From Adiantum capillus-veneris (Eukaryota; Streptophyta; Polypodiopsida; Polypodiales; Pteridaceae): 64,000 nt of DNA. The stretch is from NCBI GenBank assembly GCA_014529385.2, contig CM043956.1, positions 86,045,721-86,109,720 on the forward strand. The letters run 5' to 3'. The notes below the pieces were generated by a model that worked only from the letters and a program-made list of their open reading frames with translations, was not told the DNA's origin and did not search any database. A program made the position numbers and the translations under genes. Below, piece after piece: positions 11,946 to 23,520 of the stretch (the first letter of the stretch is position 1; the number at the start of each line of letters is the position of its first letter).

Positions 11946-13134
11946 CATGTAAGTGGAATATGCTCTAACATACTTCTTTTTTGCAAAATTTTGGAGCCTA
12001 TCAAGTGAAGAGATTAATTTTTTTTGAAGGGAACAACAACTGCATGGCTACCTAGAATGGTATATGCAAAGACAAGATGGGATATACTTGTAGCACTCTA
12101 GTAAATGACTTGGCTTGCAATAGAGAAATAGTGTATGTACAATAGGAAACACAATTACTAAGGATATATATGTATTAGGTTAGCCACTGTGCTTAGAAAC
12201 TCACGGTTATCTTATTGTAAATATGAATTGCGTACATAACTAAGAATACAAGTGTTAATATCTTTTTTTTCTTCATTTGTTATCTTGGTGTTTGTAAACA
12301 CCATCCTCATTTGAGATCCCCTCAACATGAAAATTGGTTTAGTAAGGGCTTGTGAACAAGTCCAATTTTGTTGCTCATTTTTTATTTTAGTTTCTTAACA
12401 TTGTACTCTTGCATGATTCTTTTGATTCCATTGGCCTCCCTTTAAAGTGTCTTGAATTTGTAGACAATACCTTTTTATTATTAGTGCAATGTTTGATGAA
12501 AGTGCTATTTATTAAAAAGTTACTCATCCTTTTTTTTTTTGCCATAAAAGATACTCTTTCTTATCAACAATGTTAAATCATGCTTGCAAATGATTTGTTG
12601 CTGCATATACACAAACACAAAAATATATTTGTGTCTTGAGGATATGGCTATGTGTTAAGGTTAAATTTATGATACCATCCTCTAGTCACATAGAGTTGTC
12701 TTGAACTAGGCTTAAGCCTCATGCCCACTTGCTACTTTAATTGAGGCATTTGATGCTCTAATGAGCTTCAAACCTCCTCTTAATATCCTATAGAGCAACA
12801 ATAAGTGAGGATTGAGTTTCGGTTTGAGTCTCGCATCCATGTGCTAGTGCCTTGAACGAAGTTTGAGTGTGTCCACCTGCTAGTTTATGCGAGCCATATG
12901 AGGCTCGAACTCAAATTAAATACTCTTCTTAATATCCCACATAGTAGCAACAAGTGAGGCTTGAAATTTTTTAAACTTAAGTTTCAACCCCCAGTTCATG
13001 TGCTAGTGCTTCAATTTATATGGCCACAAAGGGTCCCCACAAACAACCATGAGGTCAAACTTAACAAAAAATACTACAATTTCATATCTCATTTTAAACA
13101 ATGGGACTTGAATAATTCCCAAAATTCCTAAATA
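11946..13134. other. Gene-free; includes a diverged 149-bp duplication
   Basis: No gene is recognised. At about 12,690-12,990 two copies of a 149-base unit occur (aatatcctatagagcaac and aatatcccacatagtagc). They contain the gaggctcgaact phrases seen in the 5.9-9.7 kb tandem array, so this is probably a relic of the same repeat family. Confidence 0.5.
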
Positions 13135-13479
13135 TGTCTTTTATGTTTGTGATGCATGAAGCTTTCCATCTTCATTGCATCACCTAGGTCACAAGGAACA
13201 CAAATATTGTATTGTAACAAGTCTCTCTTAATGGGAGAAATCATAATACAAATTCCTATTGGAGGGGGGACCGGCTCCACATAAATCCGATCCTCAACTG
13301 TTGTCATGTTCTCTAAATTCTCTCTCTTGCAAAATTATTGTTCATGCCAAGTTAACTAATTGCTATTATTATGTTGCTATCTTCAATTATGTTCACCCGC
13401 TATGCTCACAAAGTCATTTCTCAAAAGTATTCTCATTAATTTCCGCTACTCTCAAATTAAATAGGCCAATTCCATTACA
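13135..13479 (+). repeat. Gypsy-A 5' LTR, only the last 345 bp
   Basis: The segment matches the last part of the 3' LTR (about 19,502-19,842), for example agctttccatcttcattgca and aggccaattccattaca. It ends in ACA one base before the primer site. The remaining 1.2 kb present in the 3' LTR is missing. The TG at 13,135 could pass for an LTR start, but the 3' LTR clearly continues upstream of the matching point. Confidence 0.75.
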
Positions 13480-13480
13480 T

Positions 13481-13492
13481 TGGTATCAGAGC
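13481..13492 (+). other. Gypsy-A primer binding site (tRNA-iMet)
   Basis: The sequence tggtatcagagc is complementary to the 3' end of plant initiator methionine tRNA. It lies one base after the LTR end ACA, as expected for minus-strand priming of a Gypsy or Copia element. Confidence 0.9.
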
Positions 13493-13893
13493 ATTTGGTT
13501 TCTCTTTTCTTGCTTAAGAAGAGAGGTCCTTAAGTAGCCTATAAATGGTTGATGTTGTTAATTATATTAGGGTAAGTGGAACTAGGATCTATTATCGGTT
13601 ATGTTGAGCCCACTATGTGGGGGATGGTGCACACCTCGGGAGCTTTGGACTTAATAATGGAGTCTTTTTAGACTTGCCTACAGCTTTACCATTATTGAGC
13701 CATAAGAAGTTCGAAAGGAGCTAGCCCTTGGCAACTTTGCTATGTTAGACCTACTCCTCTACTCTCTATAATTAACCACTTCGAGCCGTGGGTGTAGATA
13801 CTTAAGAGCTAATTTTCAAAGGCTAAGAGGAGTGGCAACTAAGGTTTTGAATTGCCAAAGCATACACTACGTACATACATAAATTTTGTTAAC

Positions 13894-15120
13894 ATGGCTG
13901 ACAATAGTCAAGAGAGTAGAATGAACATTGATAGATTTGATTTTTCACATGAAGGTGCTAATGATGATGCTCCCATGTTTGTGAATTATCTCGTAACTAG
14001 GTTGCAGCAAGCTATGGGCAACCCTGCTTTGCAAGCCGAAGTTACTCAACAACTTCATGCTTGTGGAATATCCCTTCCTCTCCAAGAGGAGAGAGAGCTT
14101 AGGAGGCCTCTTGAAGAGACTCCCAAAAGAAGACTCTCTCCCATTCGAGAGGAGGAATCCAAAGGGCAAGAAAGCAATGAAAGTTTAAGTTCCTCTGAAG
14201 ATGTAGCTCCACGAAGACGGCGGTCTAGACGATTGCCCACTCCTCCCAAGAGGAAAAGATCAACACATAGTCCTTCTCCTCATCACTCTGAAAGTCAAGA
14301 GAGGAAACAAAGGAAGAAAAGGGCTAGGAAGAGGTCACCCTCTTCTCCTTCTTCTTCACCTTCCTCCTCTTCCGACGAAAGTTATGGCTATTCTCCTAGA
14401 GAATACAAGAGGGGAGGACATCGCAAATCATTTCCTGCATGGTGAAGGTCACAAAAGCTAAAGAAGTTCAAGGAGGGAGGAAAGAGTATATCTTTTCTCA
14501 CCTACGATGGCACCTTCGGTGCTACCGACAAAGTGTTGGCCTTCATCCAGCAATTTGATGTGGCCTTTGGAGATGAGGGCTTCACAGAGTCCTCTAAGCT
14601 ACGCCATGTAGCTATGCACTTCCAAAAATCAGCTCGTCAATGGTGGGCTAGACTTCGTGGCAATGGTCAAGCCCCAAAGACATGGAAAACTCTACGAGTT
14701 TCCATCATGAAGCAATTCCTTGCAAGCGATGCAAAGGACAAAGTGCTTAGCGAATGGTGCAGCTTGAAGCTGCTCTCCCATGGGTCTATCCACAAATATG
14801 TAGACAAGTTTTGGGATTTACATCTCAAGGCTATTGTCTTTCAAAAGATAGACTTTTCCGAGCAAAGGCAGCAATTCTATGCGGGATTACCTGAAGAGAT
14901 GGCCGAATACATCAACTCTCAATGTCCTGGTACTATTAGCGAAGTAATCCATCACACCATGGTTGCTTCACGCATCAATTTCCATGAAGGGGCTAGACAT
15001 AATGTCAAGCCCATGGAAAACAAAGACAAAAATGATGCAAAGGGAAAAACCAATGTTCAAAATACTTCCCAAGTCAATTCGAACAACAACAACAATCGGT
15101 CCAAGGAGAAGGCAGTTTAG
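13894..15120 (+). pseudogene. Gypsy-A gag (capsid) with stops
   Basis: The ATG at 13,894 (MADNSQESRMNID) matches the start of gag in the sister copy (MADNSKESEINVD). The first 180 residues are Ser/Arg-rich and low in complexity. After an in-frame TGA (14,443-14,445) the retrotransposon gag domain follows in the same frame, with SARQWWARLRGNGQAPKTW and a YAGLPEEMAEYI-like block at about 14,640-14,920. The reading ends at TAG 15,118-15,120. In the sister copy both stop positions are sense codons (Lys and Tyr), so these are mutations and not programmed stops. The protein would form the virus-like particle. Confidence 0.8.
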
Positions 15121-16965
15121 AAAGGTAAAAACAAACTCTCTCGTGAAGAGCTTGAAGCTTTTCGCAAGGACCATAAGTGTTTCAAGTGTGGGGAGCAAGG
15201 ACATTGCTATCGTTCTTGCCCCAAGAAGAATATTAGCAATGAGACTCCTAGGGCTTCCACCATCGAAGCTCCAAAAGAGGATGCTCATTGCAAAGGATCA
15301 TCACTTTCCTATTCTTGGGGAAAGGTAAGAGAGCATGATACATTCATCTTGTTTGACCCTGGCTCTACTCTCAACTTCATATCAATGGAGTTGGCCACCA
15401 TGTTGGGCATTCAAGATTTTGATATGGGAGATATAGTAGTGGATGATGTAGATTTCAAGGGACAACAAGCCTCCGTTACTCCCTTGATTGGGAAGTTGAG
15501 GCTTCATGTCCAAATCTATGTCGACAAAGAAGACTTCTTCATATCTCCTCTCCAACATGCGGATGTTATCCTAGGGGCACCATGGTTCCCTGAAAGGAGA
15601 ATCTACTTCACCTACAGGGGAAAGAACATGTATATAGGTGCTAGTGAGTGTGGTCGCACTATTTCACTTGTAAATCCTCTTGCTTTTGATAAGTCAATGA
15701 AGAGCTCAGTTTCTGCGTACATGATTTTTGTCAAAGAGTCTCTAAAAGATACTAATGTTTCATCAAATGTAAATGGTAGGAATCAAGAAGAGTTAGACTT
15801 GTCCAATTTTCTAAAAGGATTCCAAGATGTGTTCATCGATGATATCCCTATGGACTTACCTCCAAAACGAGGGGATGATGACCATCGCATTGAGCTCCTT
15901 CCTGGAAGCTCACCACCTAACAAGCCTCCTTATCGAGTCTTACAAGCTCAACAAGAGGAGATCATGAGGCAAGTACAAGAGTTGGTAGACAAAGGGATGG
16001 TGAGGCCTAGTTCCTCTCCCTTTTGTTCTCTAGTCCTTTTAGTGCAAAAGAAAGATGGTACATACCGTATGTGTGTGGACTATCGAGCACTAAACCATAT
16101 CACTATCAAAAACAGATTTCCTGTACCTCGGGTAGAAGATCTATTTGATAAGCTACAAGGCTCTACCTACTTCAGTAGGATTGACCTTAATAGTGGCTAT
16201 CATCAAATAAGGATAGTGGATGAAGATATCTTAAAGACCGCGTTTCGCACAACGTTTGGTCTTTATGAATATCTAGTCATGCCTTTTGGCTTGACTAATG
16301 CACCAGCTACGTTCAATTGTTTGATGGAGAAAATTTTTAGACCATACCGCAAATTCACTGGAGTGTTCTTTGATGATATCATCATCTACTCCAAGTCTTT
16401 GGAGGAACATAAGCAACATCTCCAAGTGATTTTTCAAGCATTGAGGGAGAACAAGCTTTTTCTCAGCCAAAAGAAAAGCGAATTCTTCCTTCAAGAGATT
16501 CAATACCTAGGTCATATTATCTCTAAAGATGGTATCCCAATGGATCTATCAAAGTTAGAGGTAATAAAAGCATGGCCTAACCCAAGAAATCTACATGAGC
16601 TAAGAAGCTTTATTGGTATGTGCGCATACTATAGACACTTCATAGAAAAATTCTCTAAAGTAGCAGGACCACTACACGACTTAACTAAGAAGAACGTTAA
16701 GTTTGTATGGACTGCTAAGGAGAAAAATGCTTTTGAAAAGCTCAAAGAGAAGCTTACTTCCCAACCAGTCCCCGTGCTTCCGGATCTCTCAAAGCCATTT
16801 GAGGTCCAATGTGATGCTTGTGGTGATTGCCTTGGAGCATTTTTGCTTCAAGAAGGGCATGCCATAGCATATGCGAGCCAAATTCACCATGGGAGAGTAT
16901 ATCCATGGATTTCATCATTGGATTACCCAAGTCTATCCATGGGAATACAGGAATATGGACAATAG
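15121..16965 (+). pseudogene. Gypsy-A pol: zinc knuckle, protease, RT, start of RNase H
   Basis: The frame continues directly from gag after the TAG. A CX2CX4HX4C zinc knuckle (CFKCGEQGHCYRSC) lies at 15,178-15,219. The retropepsin motif LFDPGSTLNFIS follows near 15,350, with ILGAPWF further on. The RT domain spans about 15,960-16,560, with VDYRALN, FSRIDLNSGYHQI, MPFGLTNAPATF and the catalytic FFDDII near 16,370. RNase H begins at FEVQCDACGDCLG (16,800). It is then cut near 16,880, where about 650 bp present in the sister copy is missing, so the final 28 residues are out of frame. The RT itself has no visible stop. Confidence 0.9.
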
Positions 16966-17279
16966 TTGATAGGTTTAGCAAGCAAGAACATTTTATTCCC
17001 GTGAAAAAGACTACTAAGGCACATCAAATGGCAACTCTCTTCATATCTCAGATTTTCAAGCACCATGGATTACCAACATCCATCGTGTCAGATAGAGATC
17101 CTAGAATGGCTAGTAGTTTCTGGAAAGGTCTCTTTGAAAATCTAGGAACAAGATTGAATTTCTCTTCGGCCTATCACCCACAAACGGATGGACAAAGTGA
17201 GATAGCCAATCTTACGATACTCGATCTACTCAAGACTTATGTTACCAAAGTAGATCAACGCTCACAAAGCACCGTTTGA
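16878..17279 (+). pseudogene. Gypsy-A integrase core fragment
   Basis: After the deletion the reading continues in another frame with SPWESISMDFIIGLPKS. The three catalytic acidic positions of a DDE integrase are visible: Asp in DFIIGLP, Asp in SDRDPRM and Glu in TDGQSE. The N-terminal HHCC zinc finger is gone. A second deletion of about 70 bp near 17,268 breaks the frame and ends this piece at TGA 17,277-17,279. Confidence 0.85.
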
Positions 17280-17922
17280 GATCATTGAGGGAAGACCTAA
17301 AAGTCCCTTGCTACTCAAAGTACATGGGAAGATCTTCGCCGCTGATGAGTATAGCCGTGACCTACAAGAATCTTTTCAAAAGATTAAGGAGGCTATATCC
17401 ATCTCTCAACAAAGGCAAAAAGCTGCTGCTAATAAGCATAGAAGAGCCTTAATGTTCAAAGAAAATGATTGGGTCTTACTCAAGTTTCCTAAGGCTCGAT
17501 TAAGGCAAACGATGGGCCAAAATCCTACGGGCCATCAAAAGTATTATGCTAAGCTAGCAAAAAGATACTATGGTCCTTTCCAAATCTTGAAGCCCATCAA
17601 TGAGACGGCTTATCAACTCAAGTTTCCCAACCATTGGCTCATACACAATGCCTTTCATGTAAGCCTACTTAAGCCCTACAAAGGAGAGCCACCAACTGAA
17701 GCAATTATTTAAGATTCTCCCGAAGTTGAAGACCAAGAAGAGGTGCCACAACCTAAAGCTGTCCTTCGGCATGAAGACAAGGTACTACGACATGGTAAGA
17801 TTATCCAACGGTATCTTATTAAGTTAAAAAATTATCCTTTTGAAGATGCTAGATGGATGCAAGGAATACAACTTAAGGATAGTATGAACCTTGTCAATGC
17901 TTACAATGCTACATTAGAGTAA
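17269..17922 (+). pseudogene. Gypsy-A integrase C-terminus with chromodomain-like end
   Basis: The reading resumes with APFEIIEGRPKSPLL. The usual Gypsy C-terminal block follows, with [22 protein letters not shown] and [12 protein letters not shown]. After a TAA at 17,710-17,712 the same frame continues with [14 protein letters not shown] and YLIKLKNYPFEDARW, a weak chromodomain where the usual KWKG is KLKN. It ends at TAA 17,920. In chromoviruses this end can guide insertion to marked chromatin (family knowledge). Here it lies behind a stop. Confidence 0.8.
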
Positions 17923-18279
17923 GCAAATGTACAAATTTCTTTTAAATGACTCATGTTTTTGTCTTATAAGACTAGTACTCTTTTTAGTTGTGCACAATTT
18001 TAACTAGTATGCATGCTTAGAATCATGTTTGATGATGACGTCTCTCAAACACCAAGTAGAATTTGTCACTCTACTTTGGGAGAATGAAATGGACTAAAGA
18101 GCAGACATGCTTGCAGCAGCTATGTCTCCCAAGCACCAAATGGATTAGTCATCCATCTTGGAAAGATGTCGTAGGGTAAAAAGGGATCCTCTACCCGCTA
18201 AGTAAAATTGACTAATGACTAAGGCTTTATCTCTTCTACCTCATAGTCGAGGAAGACTATGATTTCAAGAGAGAGGTAA
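17923..18279 (+). other. Gypsy-A 3' untranslated region and polypurine tract
   Basis: Non-coding spacer between the end of pol and the 3' LTR. It ends in the purine run aagagagaggtaa (18,267-18,279), which directly precedes the LTR start TG. The sister copy has the same tract on the other strand at 24,745-24,757. This fits the primer for plus-strand synthesis. Confidence 0.75.
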
Positions 18280-19842
18280 TGTCATAAAATATAATATCGA
18301 ATATCTAACTTAATGTGGGAGAATAAACGGGAACAAGTGTTAAGATATAGACATGTGCTTATAGATCTATCTCAACACGGGGCCAATGGTAAAGGGGCCC
18401 AAATGAGAGATGGTCTATCAAAGAGCAAGTCTAACAAATGGAGCATAAGACCTTAGGGTTAGATTCATTGAAGACCTCCAATAATGTGTGTAAAAGGCCT
18501 TTGACCTTAGGTAAAGCTAGGGCTGAGCTTGAGGCGCGGGAACCCGACCCAGCTCGAGGTGCTTGTCTTGCTTGTCATGCTTGATGACTAAGGAGCTTGA
18601 GGTTCTTGATGATTGAGATTCTTGAGATTCTTGAGGTGCTTGACATGCTTGAGATGCTAAGGTTTCACTTGAGGTGAGAACCCCAGCCCAAGCTTAAAGT
18701 GCTTATGAGCCAAGCTTGTGGTGGGAACTAGGCCTATGCATAGGGGTTGGAGGTGTCAAAAAGTCAAAGATTCAATCCCTACAAGGAGGGGGCGAGCCCT
18801 ACATGAGGGGGGATGAGAGAGAACACCCACACACTCACACAAGGCATGCATGGTACAAATAAAGCAAAAGGGACACTTGTCAAGTTCCTCCTCATGTTGC
18901 CCTCATGGTGTGCCTGAAGCCTATTGGTTGGCCACCCAAGGGGTCCAATAATAATTTAGGAGATTTAATTAAATGATTTAGCATTTATCTAGCCCTCTTT
19001 CTCAAAGGGGGAAGGGGGACACTTGTCTCAGGGCTACCCTTGCTGCTTGTAATGCCTCCTGCTTGTGATTGGCTAGGCCTGGAAACATGAGCTACAAGGG
19101 GGGGTCGACCCAAGCAAGCTAGGGGGTTTCTTACGGGGTATACTCACCCACACACACTCACAAACACTCTCATTGTGTGCTATGCAAAGTGCAAGAACTC
19201 CCTCTCCTTCTCCAAGCAAGTAGAGGTTGAGAGCCTACACCAACACTCTTGGATATGGAGTGCAAATCCAACCAAGAGCCATGCTTCAATGCTTAAGCTT
19301 TCCATCTCCTTCTTCTTCATTAATATGCTATTATGTATGCTAGAACAAGATTTATCATAAGTGAGGAAGTAATTCTTTCTCCTACAAAATGTTTCTTCTT
19401 CCTCTTCCCTACCCTCATTCCCTGCTAGCTCTCTCCACCTTCGAAGGTGTTTGAGGTCTTGGGACTAAGGCTTGGGATAGTTAAAGCTTTCTTCAAGTTT
19501 ATGTTATGTTTGTGATTCATGAAGCTTTCCATCTTCATTGCATCACCTAGGTCACAAGGAACACAAAGATTGTATTGTAACAAGTCTCTCTTAATGGGAG
19601 AAATCATAATACAAATGCCTATTAGAAGGGGGACTGGCTCCACATAAATCCGGTCCTCGACTGTTGTCATGTTCTCTAAATTCTCTCTCTCGCAAAAGTA
19701 TTGTTCATGCCAAGTTAACTAATTGCTATGATTATGTTGCTATCTTCAATTATGTTCACCCGCTATGCTCACAAAGTCATTTCTCAAAAGTATTCTCATT
19801 AATTTCCGCTACTCTCAAATTAAATAGGCCAATTCCATTACA
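18280..19842 (+). repeat. Gypsy-A 3' LTR, full length (about 1.56 kb)
   Basis: It begins tgtcataaaat after the polypurine tract and ends ccattaca, the same end as the 5' LTR. Stretches match both LTRs of Gypsy-B, for example aacaagtctctcttaatggg. A decamer-like minisatellite (gcttgaggtt/gattcttgag variants) lies at about 18,525-18,665. Confidence 0.8.
18525..18665 (+). repeat. Minisatellite inside the Gypsy-A LTR
   Basis: Degenerate tandem copies of a unit of about 10 bases (gcttgaggtg, gattcttgag, gcttgacat) run through this part of the LTR. It lies in the U3 part. I do not see it in the Gypsy-B LTRs. Confidence 0.65.
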
Positions 19843-20130
19843 TGTGTTTTGTTGCAACCTTTATTCCAACAATTAGTATCAGAGCAGCTTGCATCCTCCC
19901 GGGCTTAGTCGCCAGTAGCTCAAGCACACGCTTGCTTACTTTCTCTAAGTTCTATGAGCTTTGGCGAGCGTTTGCAGGCCGACAAAATTTTTGGGGAACC
20001 TCAAACAGCCTTATCTGCTCAGATTTTTTATTCGAGCTCATTTCGGTCTTCGTTTCCACTACAAGCAGTACTACACATGTTGTTTCGTCACTTTGTGCAT
20101 AACAGGTCCCTTACAGTCTTCTATGGTTTG
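19843..20130 (+). other. Possible LTR end and primer site of a second element
   Basis: Just after the Gypsy-A 3' LTR there is a short stretch ending ttccaaca, then ttagtatcagagc (19,873-19,885). This matches the tRNA-iMet primer site with one change. The layout resembles the last 29 bases of an LTR followed by a degenerate primer site, so Gypsy-A may have landed in an older element. I recognise no coding sequence beyond it. Confidence 0.35.
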
Positions 20131-20193
20131 TCTCTCTCTTACTCTATGTGACTAAAGCAATCCTCAAGAAATATGGGCTTCCCTTTCAATTCC

Positions 20194-20364
<171 letters not shown>

Positions 20365-20399
20365 TTTCTTTTCGAGCTCTCAAAAAATGTTGCTACTTG

Positions 20400-21395
20400 A
20401 GTCAGGTAGAGGCCACATGAACTTGCAATTCTAAAGCATGAAGCATAATTTTATGGCCGAGTGGGTCTAAACCAACACCACAACTATGCTCTCCTCCATA
20501 CACGTGCAAGTTTTCCATCACACCAAAATCTTAGGATACATCACCTGCTACACCACAAAATTTGTTTTTTAGCGAAAGCTTCCTTAACCCCCAACATGCA
20601 ACATCAGGAGGGCGCTTGGAATGTCTATCAATAAAGATGGAGCATCATTACCCCTACATAGGCCCCAATATACATGACAATAAGTCATCTATCACCCAAC
20701 AAAGCACTCCAATAAAAGGAGAAACAAAGATCTTGATTTTTCCTTTCTAGTGCATTGTTAATGAATCAAGATTTATAGGCCGCATTAGTTGGCCCTATCA
20801 ATGAGAGCTTTACGATATCTAGCACAAGTCAATGATATATCTTTTATAAAGACTTTTAGTGTAAGAAGGAAATAGGACGGTTGTGATACAAGACCCTAGT
20901 CTTACAAGTGAGATATCCTTGTGCATCGACTCGTGCTAGATAGCCATGTGCCTTGCCTTTGTGCTCATATGACAAAGGTTGCGGATGATGTAGAGCCCAC
21001 ATGTTAAAGGATGATATGGGAGATCTAAAGTGGGAGCATGGCATAGATAAAGATGATACACTTGATGCAAATCCTAGTTGGAATTTGGCAAGCTTGTGGA
21101 AAGCTTTCATGTGCCTTCCACCGTCACATGTGCCTAGTGTTTAGCAAGAAGCATCCTAAGGTTGCATTGTCTAGTACAAAGGTAAGAGTACAAGGGTGGA
21201 ATTGTGGCAACATATGAGGTGGCATATATAGCTAAATGACCTGTTTTTAGACTTGGGCATGCACATACAGGGGTGGGTTGTAATTCATTCTCACATTATT
21301 AGCTACATATATGTGGAATAAATCCCATTGTTTCATGTTTGAAGATATAGAGATTTTTTCATGCAACCAATCTAGTTTTCTCGCTAACTTCAATG
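20400..21395. other. No gene recognised
   Basis: Mixed sequence without open frames of note. No repeat partner is found within the window. Confidence 0.45.
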
Positions 21396-21820
21396 TATTA
21401 CTAATGTAAGTATAAGGTTTCTGTAGCCCCACATGTTTTTGATTGTGCATACAATTAAGTACAAAAAAGTTGTACTTTTTGTATTTTGCATACCTATCAC
21501 CGGTGTTTGCACGACTTCATCCATATTTACTTGTATATATAATTTATATATATACATTTTGGTGATTCACCTTCATATTAGCATGAACAAAGCATCAAAA
21601 ACTTAATGTGTCCCTAATGGAAGTATAAGGTTGCTATAGCCCACAGGTTTTTGATTGTGCATACAATTAGGTACAAAAAAGCTGTATTTTTTGTATTTTG
21701 CATACCTATCACTGGTGTTTGCACAACTTCATACATATTTACTTTTATATGTCCTTTATATCTATACACCTTGGTGATTCACCTTCATACTAACACGCAC
21801 AAAGCATAAAAAACATCCAG
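21396..21820 (+). repeat. 213-bp tandem duplication
   Basis: The phrase aagtataaggtt starts at 21,408 and again at 21,621. Both copies continue through tttttgattgtgcatacaat, gcatacctatcac and ttggtgattcaccttcat. There are two copies with moderate divergence. Confidence 0.8.
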
Positions 21821-22065
21821 ACATGTTTTCTTATGACAATTCTAGACATAACCACACATGCCAAAAATTGCATGAACAAAAGAACTAGCTTCCACATTGT
21901 GGCCATTTCAATCTCTTTGCAAAGCATGTACTTATAGCCAGATGGGTATTGTATGGTTAGGTTTAGACCTCAGATACAAATTCCCTCTCTCCCTCTCTCT
22001 CTCTCTCACTCACTCTTTGTGACTAAAGAAATCCTCATGAAATTTGAGCTACCCTTTATTCCAAT

Positions 22066-22067
22066 TC

Positions 22068-22142
<75 letters not shown>
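22066..22142 (+). repeat. Compound microsatellite (CT)n-(CA)n
   Basis: CT units pass into CA units and end at 22,142. The flanks (ccctttattccaattct to the left, aaagaatcatctcc then agtcacaacaatc to the right) match those of the tract at 3,471-3,562. Confidence 0.95.
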
Positions 22143-22144
<2 letters not shown>

Positions 22145-23040
22145 GAATCATCTCCAGAGTCACAACAATCATCAAATGCTTAATGAACTTTCATATAAAT
22201 CACTCTTCAAGCTTTTGCATCTAAGGTTTAAAATCCCGCATTAAATCCCAAGTTTAGTTCATTTTTTCATTTGAAACATTAGGAGAACTTTGGACTCACA
22301 TTTGGGCCTTTCAGTAGAGAGAGTGGCACTCAACCAATGAGGAAGAGGCTAACGTTACATTGAAAATCGGTATTTTAGAGTGAGACTCGTTGAGAAAATA
22401 AGGAAAACAAGAATTTCATTATTCAAATTATAATGTGTCACACTTTCAAAGCGTACTTTTCATAAACCGTACTAACTTTGTACCAAAGAATTTCAGAACT
22501 TGCATTGAAGGCTCTATCCACTATCTATGCTCCCGCCCAAATTTAACTTTGAGTAACTCTACTTCCCTCTCAAAACTGTCTTCCCTTTTTCATATTTTCA
22601 TTAACTCTACTATCTGTTCTAGTGCACACCATGACTACCTCTCGAAGGCCTAGCACTACAATTGACTCTGTTACCATTTTTAATAGTTATACTACAAATG
22701 ATCAATCGTGGATACCATCTAGAATAAATATTAGGAGTTGCGTAGTATTGCGGACGAGGAGGAGGAAGAGGAGGCGACGCAATGATTTTGTGGAGGCTTT
22801 CAAGGGTCAAGTGAAAGGGTTTAAAGTGCGTGCACAAAGAAATCAGGTGAAAGAGATCCTCATATAACATGCTTTCTAACACGCAGACTTAAGTTTGCAA
22901 ACATCTCCTCCTAGTTTCCCACAACGTGGACCCAACTGTATGGTATTTTGAGCAAATATCTCATTGAGTGCATGTTTATTTCCAAAGGCTTATGGTCGAT
23001 ATCATGTTTGACATGCTATAAATATTTATCCATCGAACAG

Positions 23041-23306
23041 GACAGACTGGCAGCCAGTTGAGAGCATAGTTGGGATTTTTGATGCTTTCGATGCATACAT
23101 TGGTGAAAAAATGTACCGAGGAAGATTTCACAAGGAGACTGCAGCAATTAATGGAATATTCTTTTATGATATGTCATATCTGGAATCCCAAATAGCATCT
23201 GCCTAGGGTCGTGTGACTCATTTGCCACTTCCACCATTTGACAACAAGGATTGGTCTTTGCCAACGTCCCAAACTAGTGAAAGCTTCAGGAATAGGTTGT
23301 TTCAAG
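23041..23306 (+). pseudogene. Exon-like block, unknown protein, one stop
   Basis: An open reading of about 88 codons starts right after an acceptor-like aacag (23,040) and ends at a donor-like caag/gtat (23,306/23,307). It includes TDWQPVESIVGIFDAFDAYI, EKMYRGRFHKETAAINGIFF and LPLPPFDNKDWSLP, a balanced composition unlike the nearby noise. One TAG interrupts it near 23,203. I do not recognise the family. Upstream, an open stretch at about 22,630-22,866 with a basic RRRKRRRRNDF segment could be another exon of the same gene, but I cannot link them. It is probably a decayed host gene or a captured exon. Confidence 0.4.
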
Positions 23307-23520
23307 GTATACAAAGTCCCTCAAGTATTCAATTACTACAAATATTATTAGGCTCTCTCTATTTATGCATATTCAAGTGTTTGTAGATTTCTTCTTCAAT
23401 GAAAAAATAAGAATTACCACAACAATGTTCATTTGCAATTCTGCAAGATGTTTGGACTTTTTAGATGATAATTGGGATAGAAAACAATTGGAGGGAAAAA
23501 TCTGTATTTTTCAAACAAAA

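Larger units (their letters stand above)
13135..19842 (+). mobile_element. Gypsy-A: degenerate chromovirus-type LTR retrotransposon
   Basis: The order is partial 5' LTR, tRNA-iMet primer site, gag, zinc knuckle, protease, RT, start of RNase H, integrase core, C-terminal chromodomain-like segment, polypurine tract and full 3' LTR. This is the Ty3/Gypsy order. The YLIKLKNYPFEDARWM segment at the end of pol suggests a chromovirus. Compared with the sister copy at 23.5-31.1 kb, this copy has lost about 650 bp (RNase H to the integrase zinc finger, near 16,880) and about 70 bp in integrase (near 17,268). It also has in-frame stops at 14,443, 15,118 and 17,710. It cannot move by itself. I find no target-site duplication because the 5' LTR is truncated. 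Confidence 0.9.

Noticed and set aside
18280-18300. LTR of Gypsy-A limited to the 340 bp shared with the 5' copy
   Set aside because: The polypurine tract and TG at 18,280, and the match of the longer segment with both Gypsy-B LTRs, show that the LTR is about 1.56 kb and that the 5' copy is truncated.
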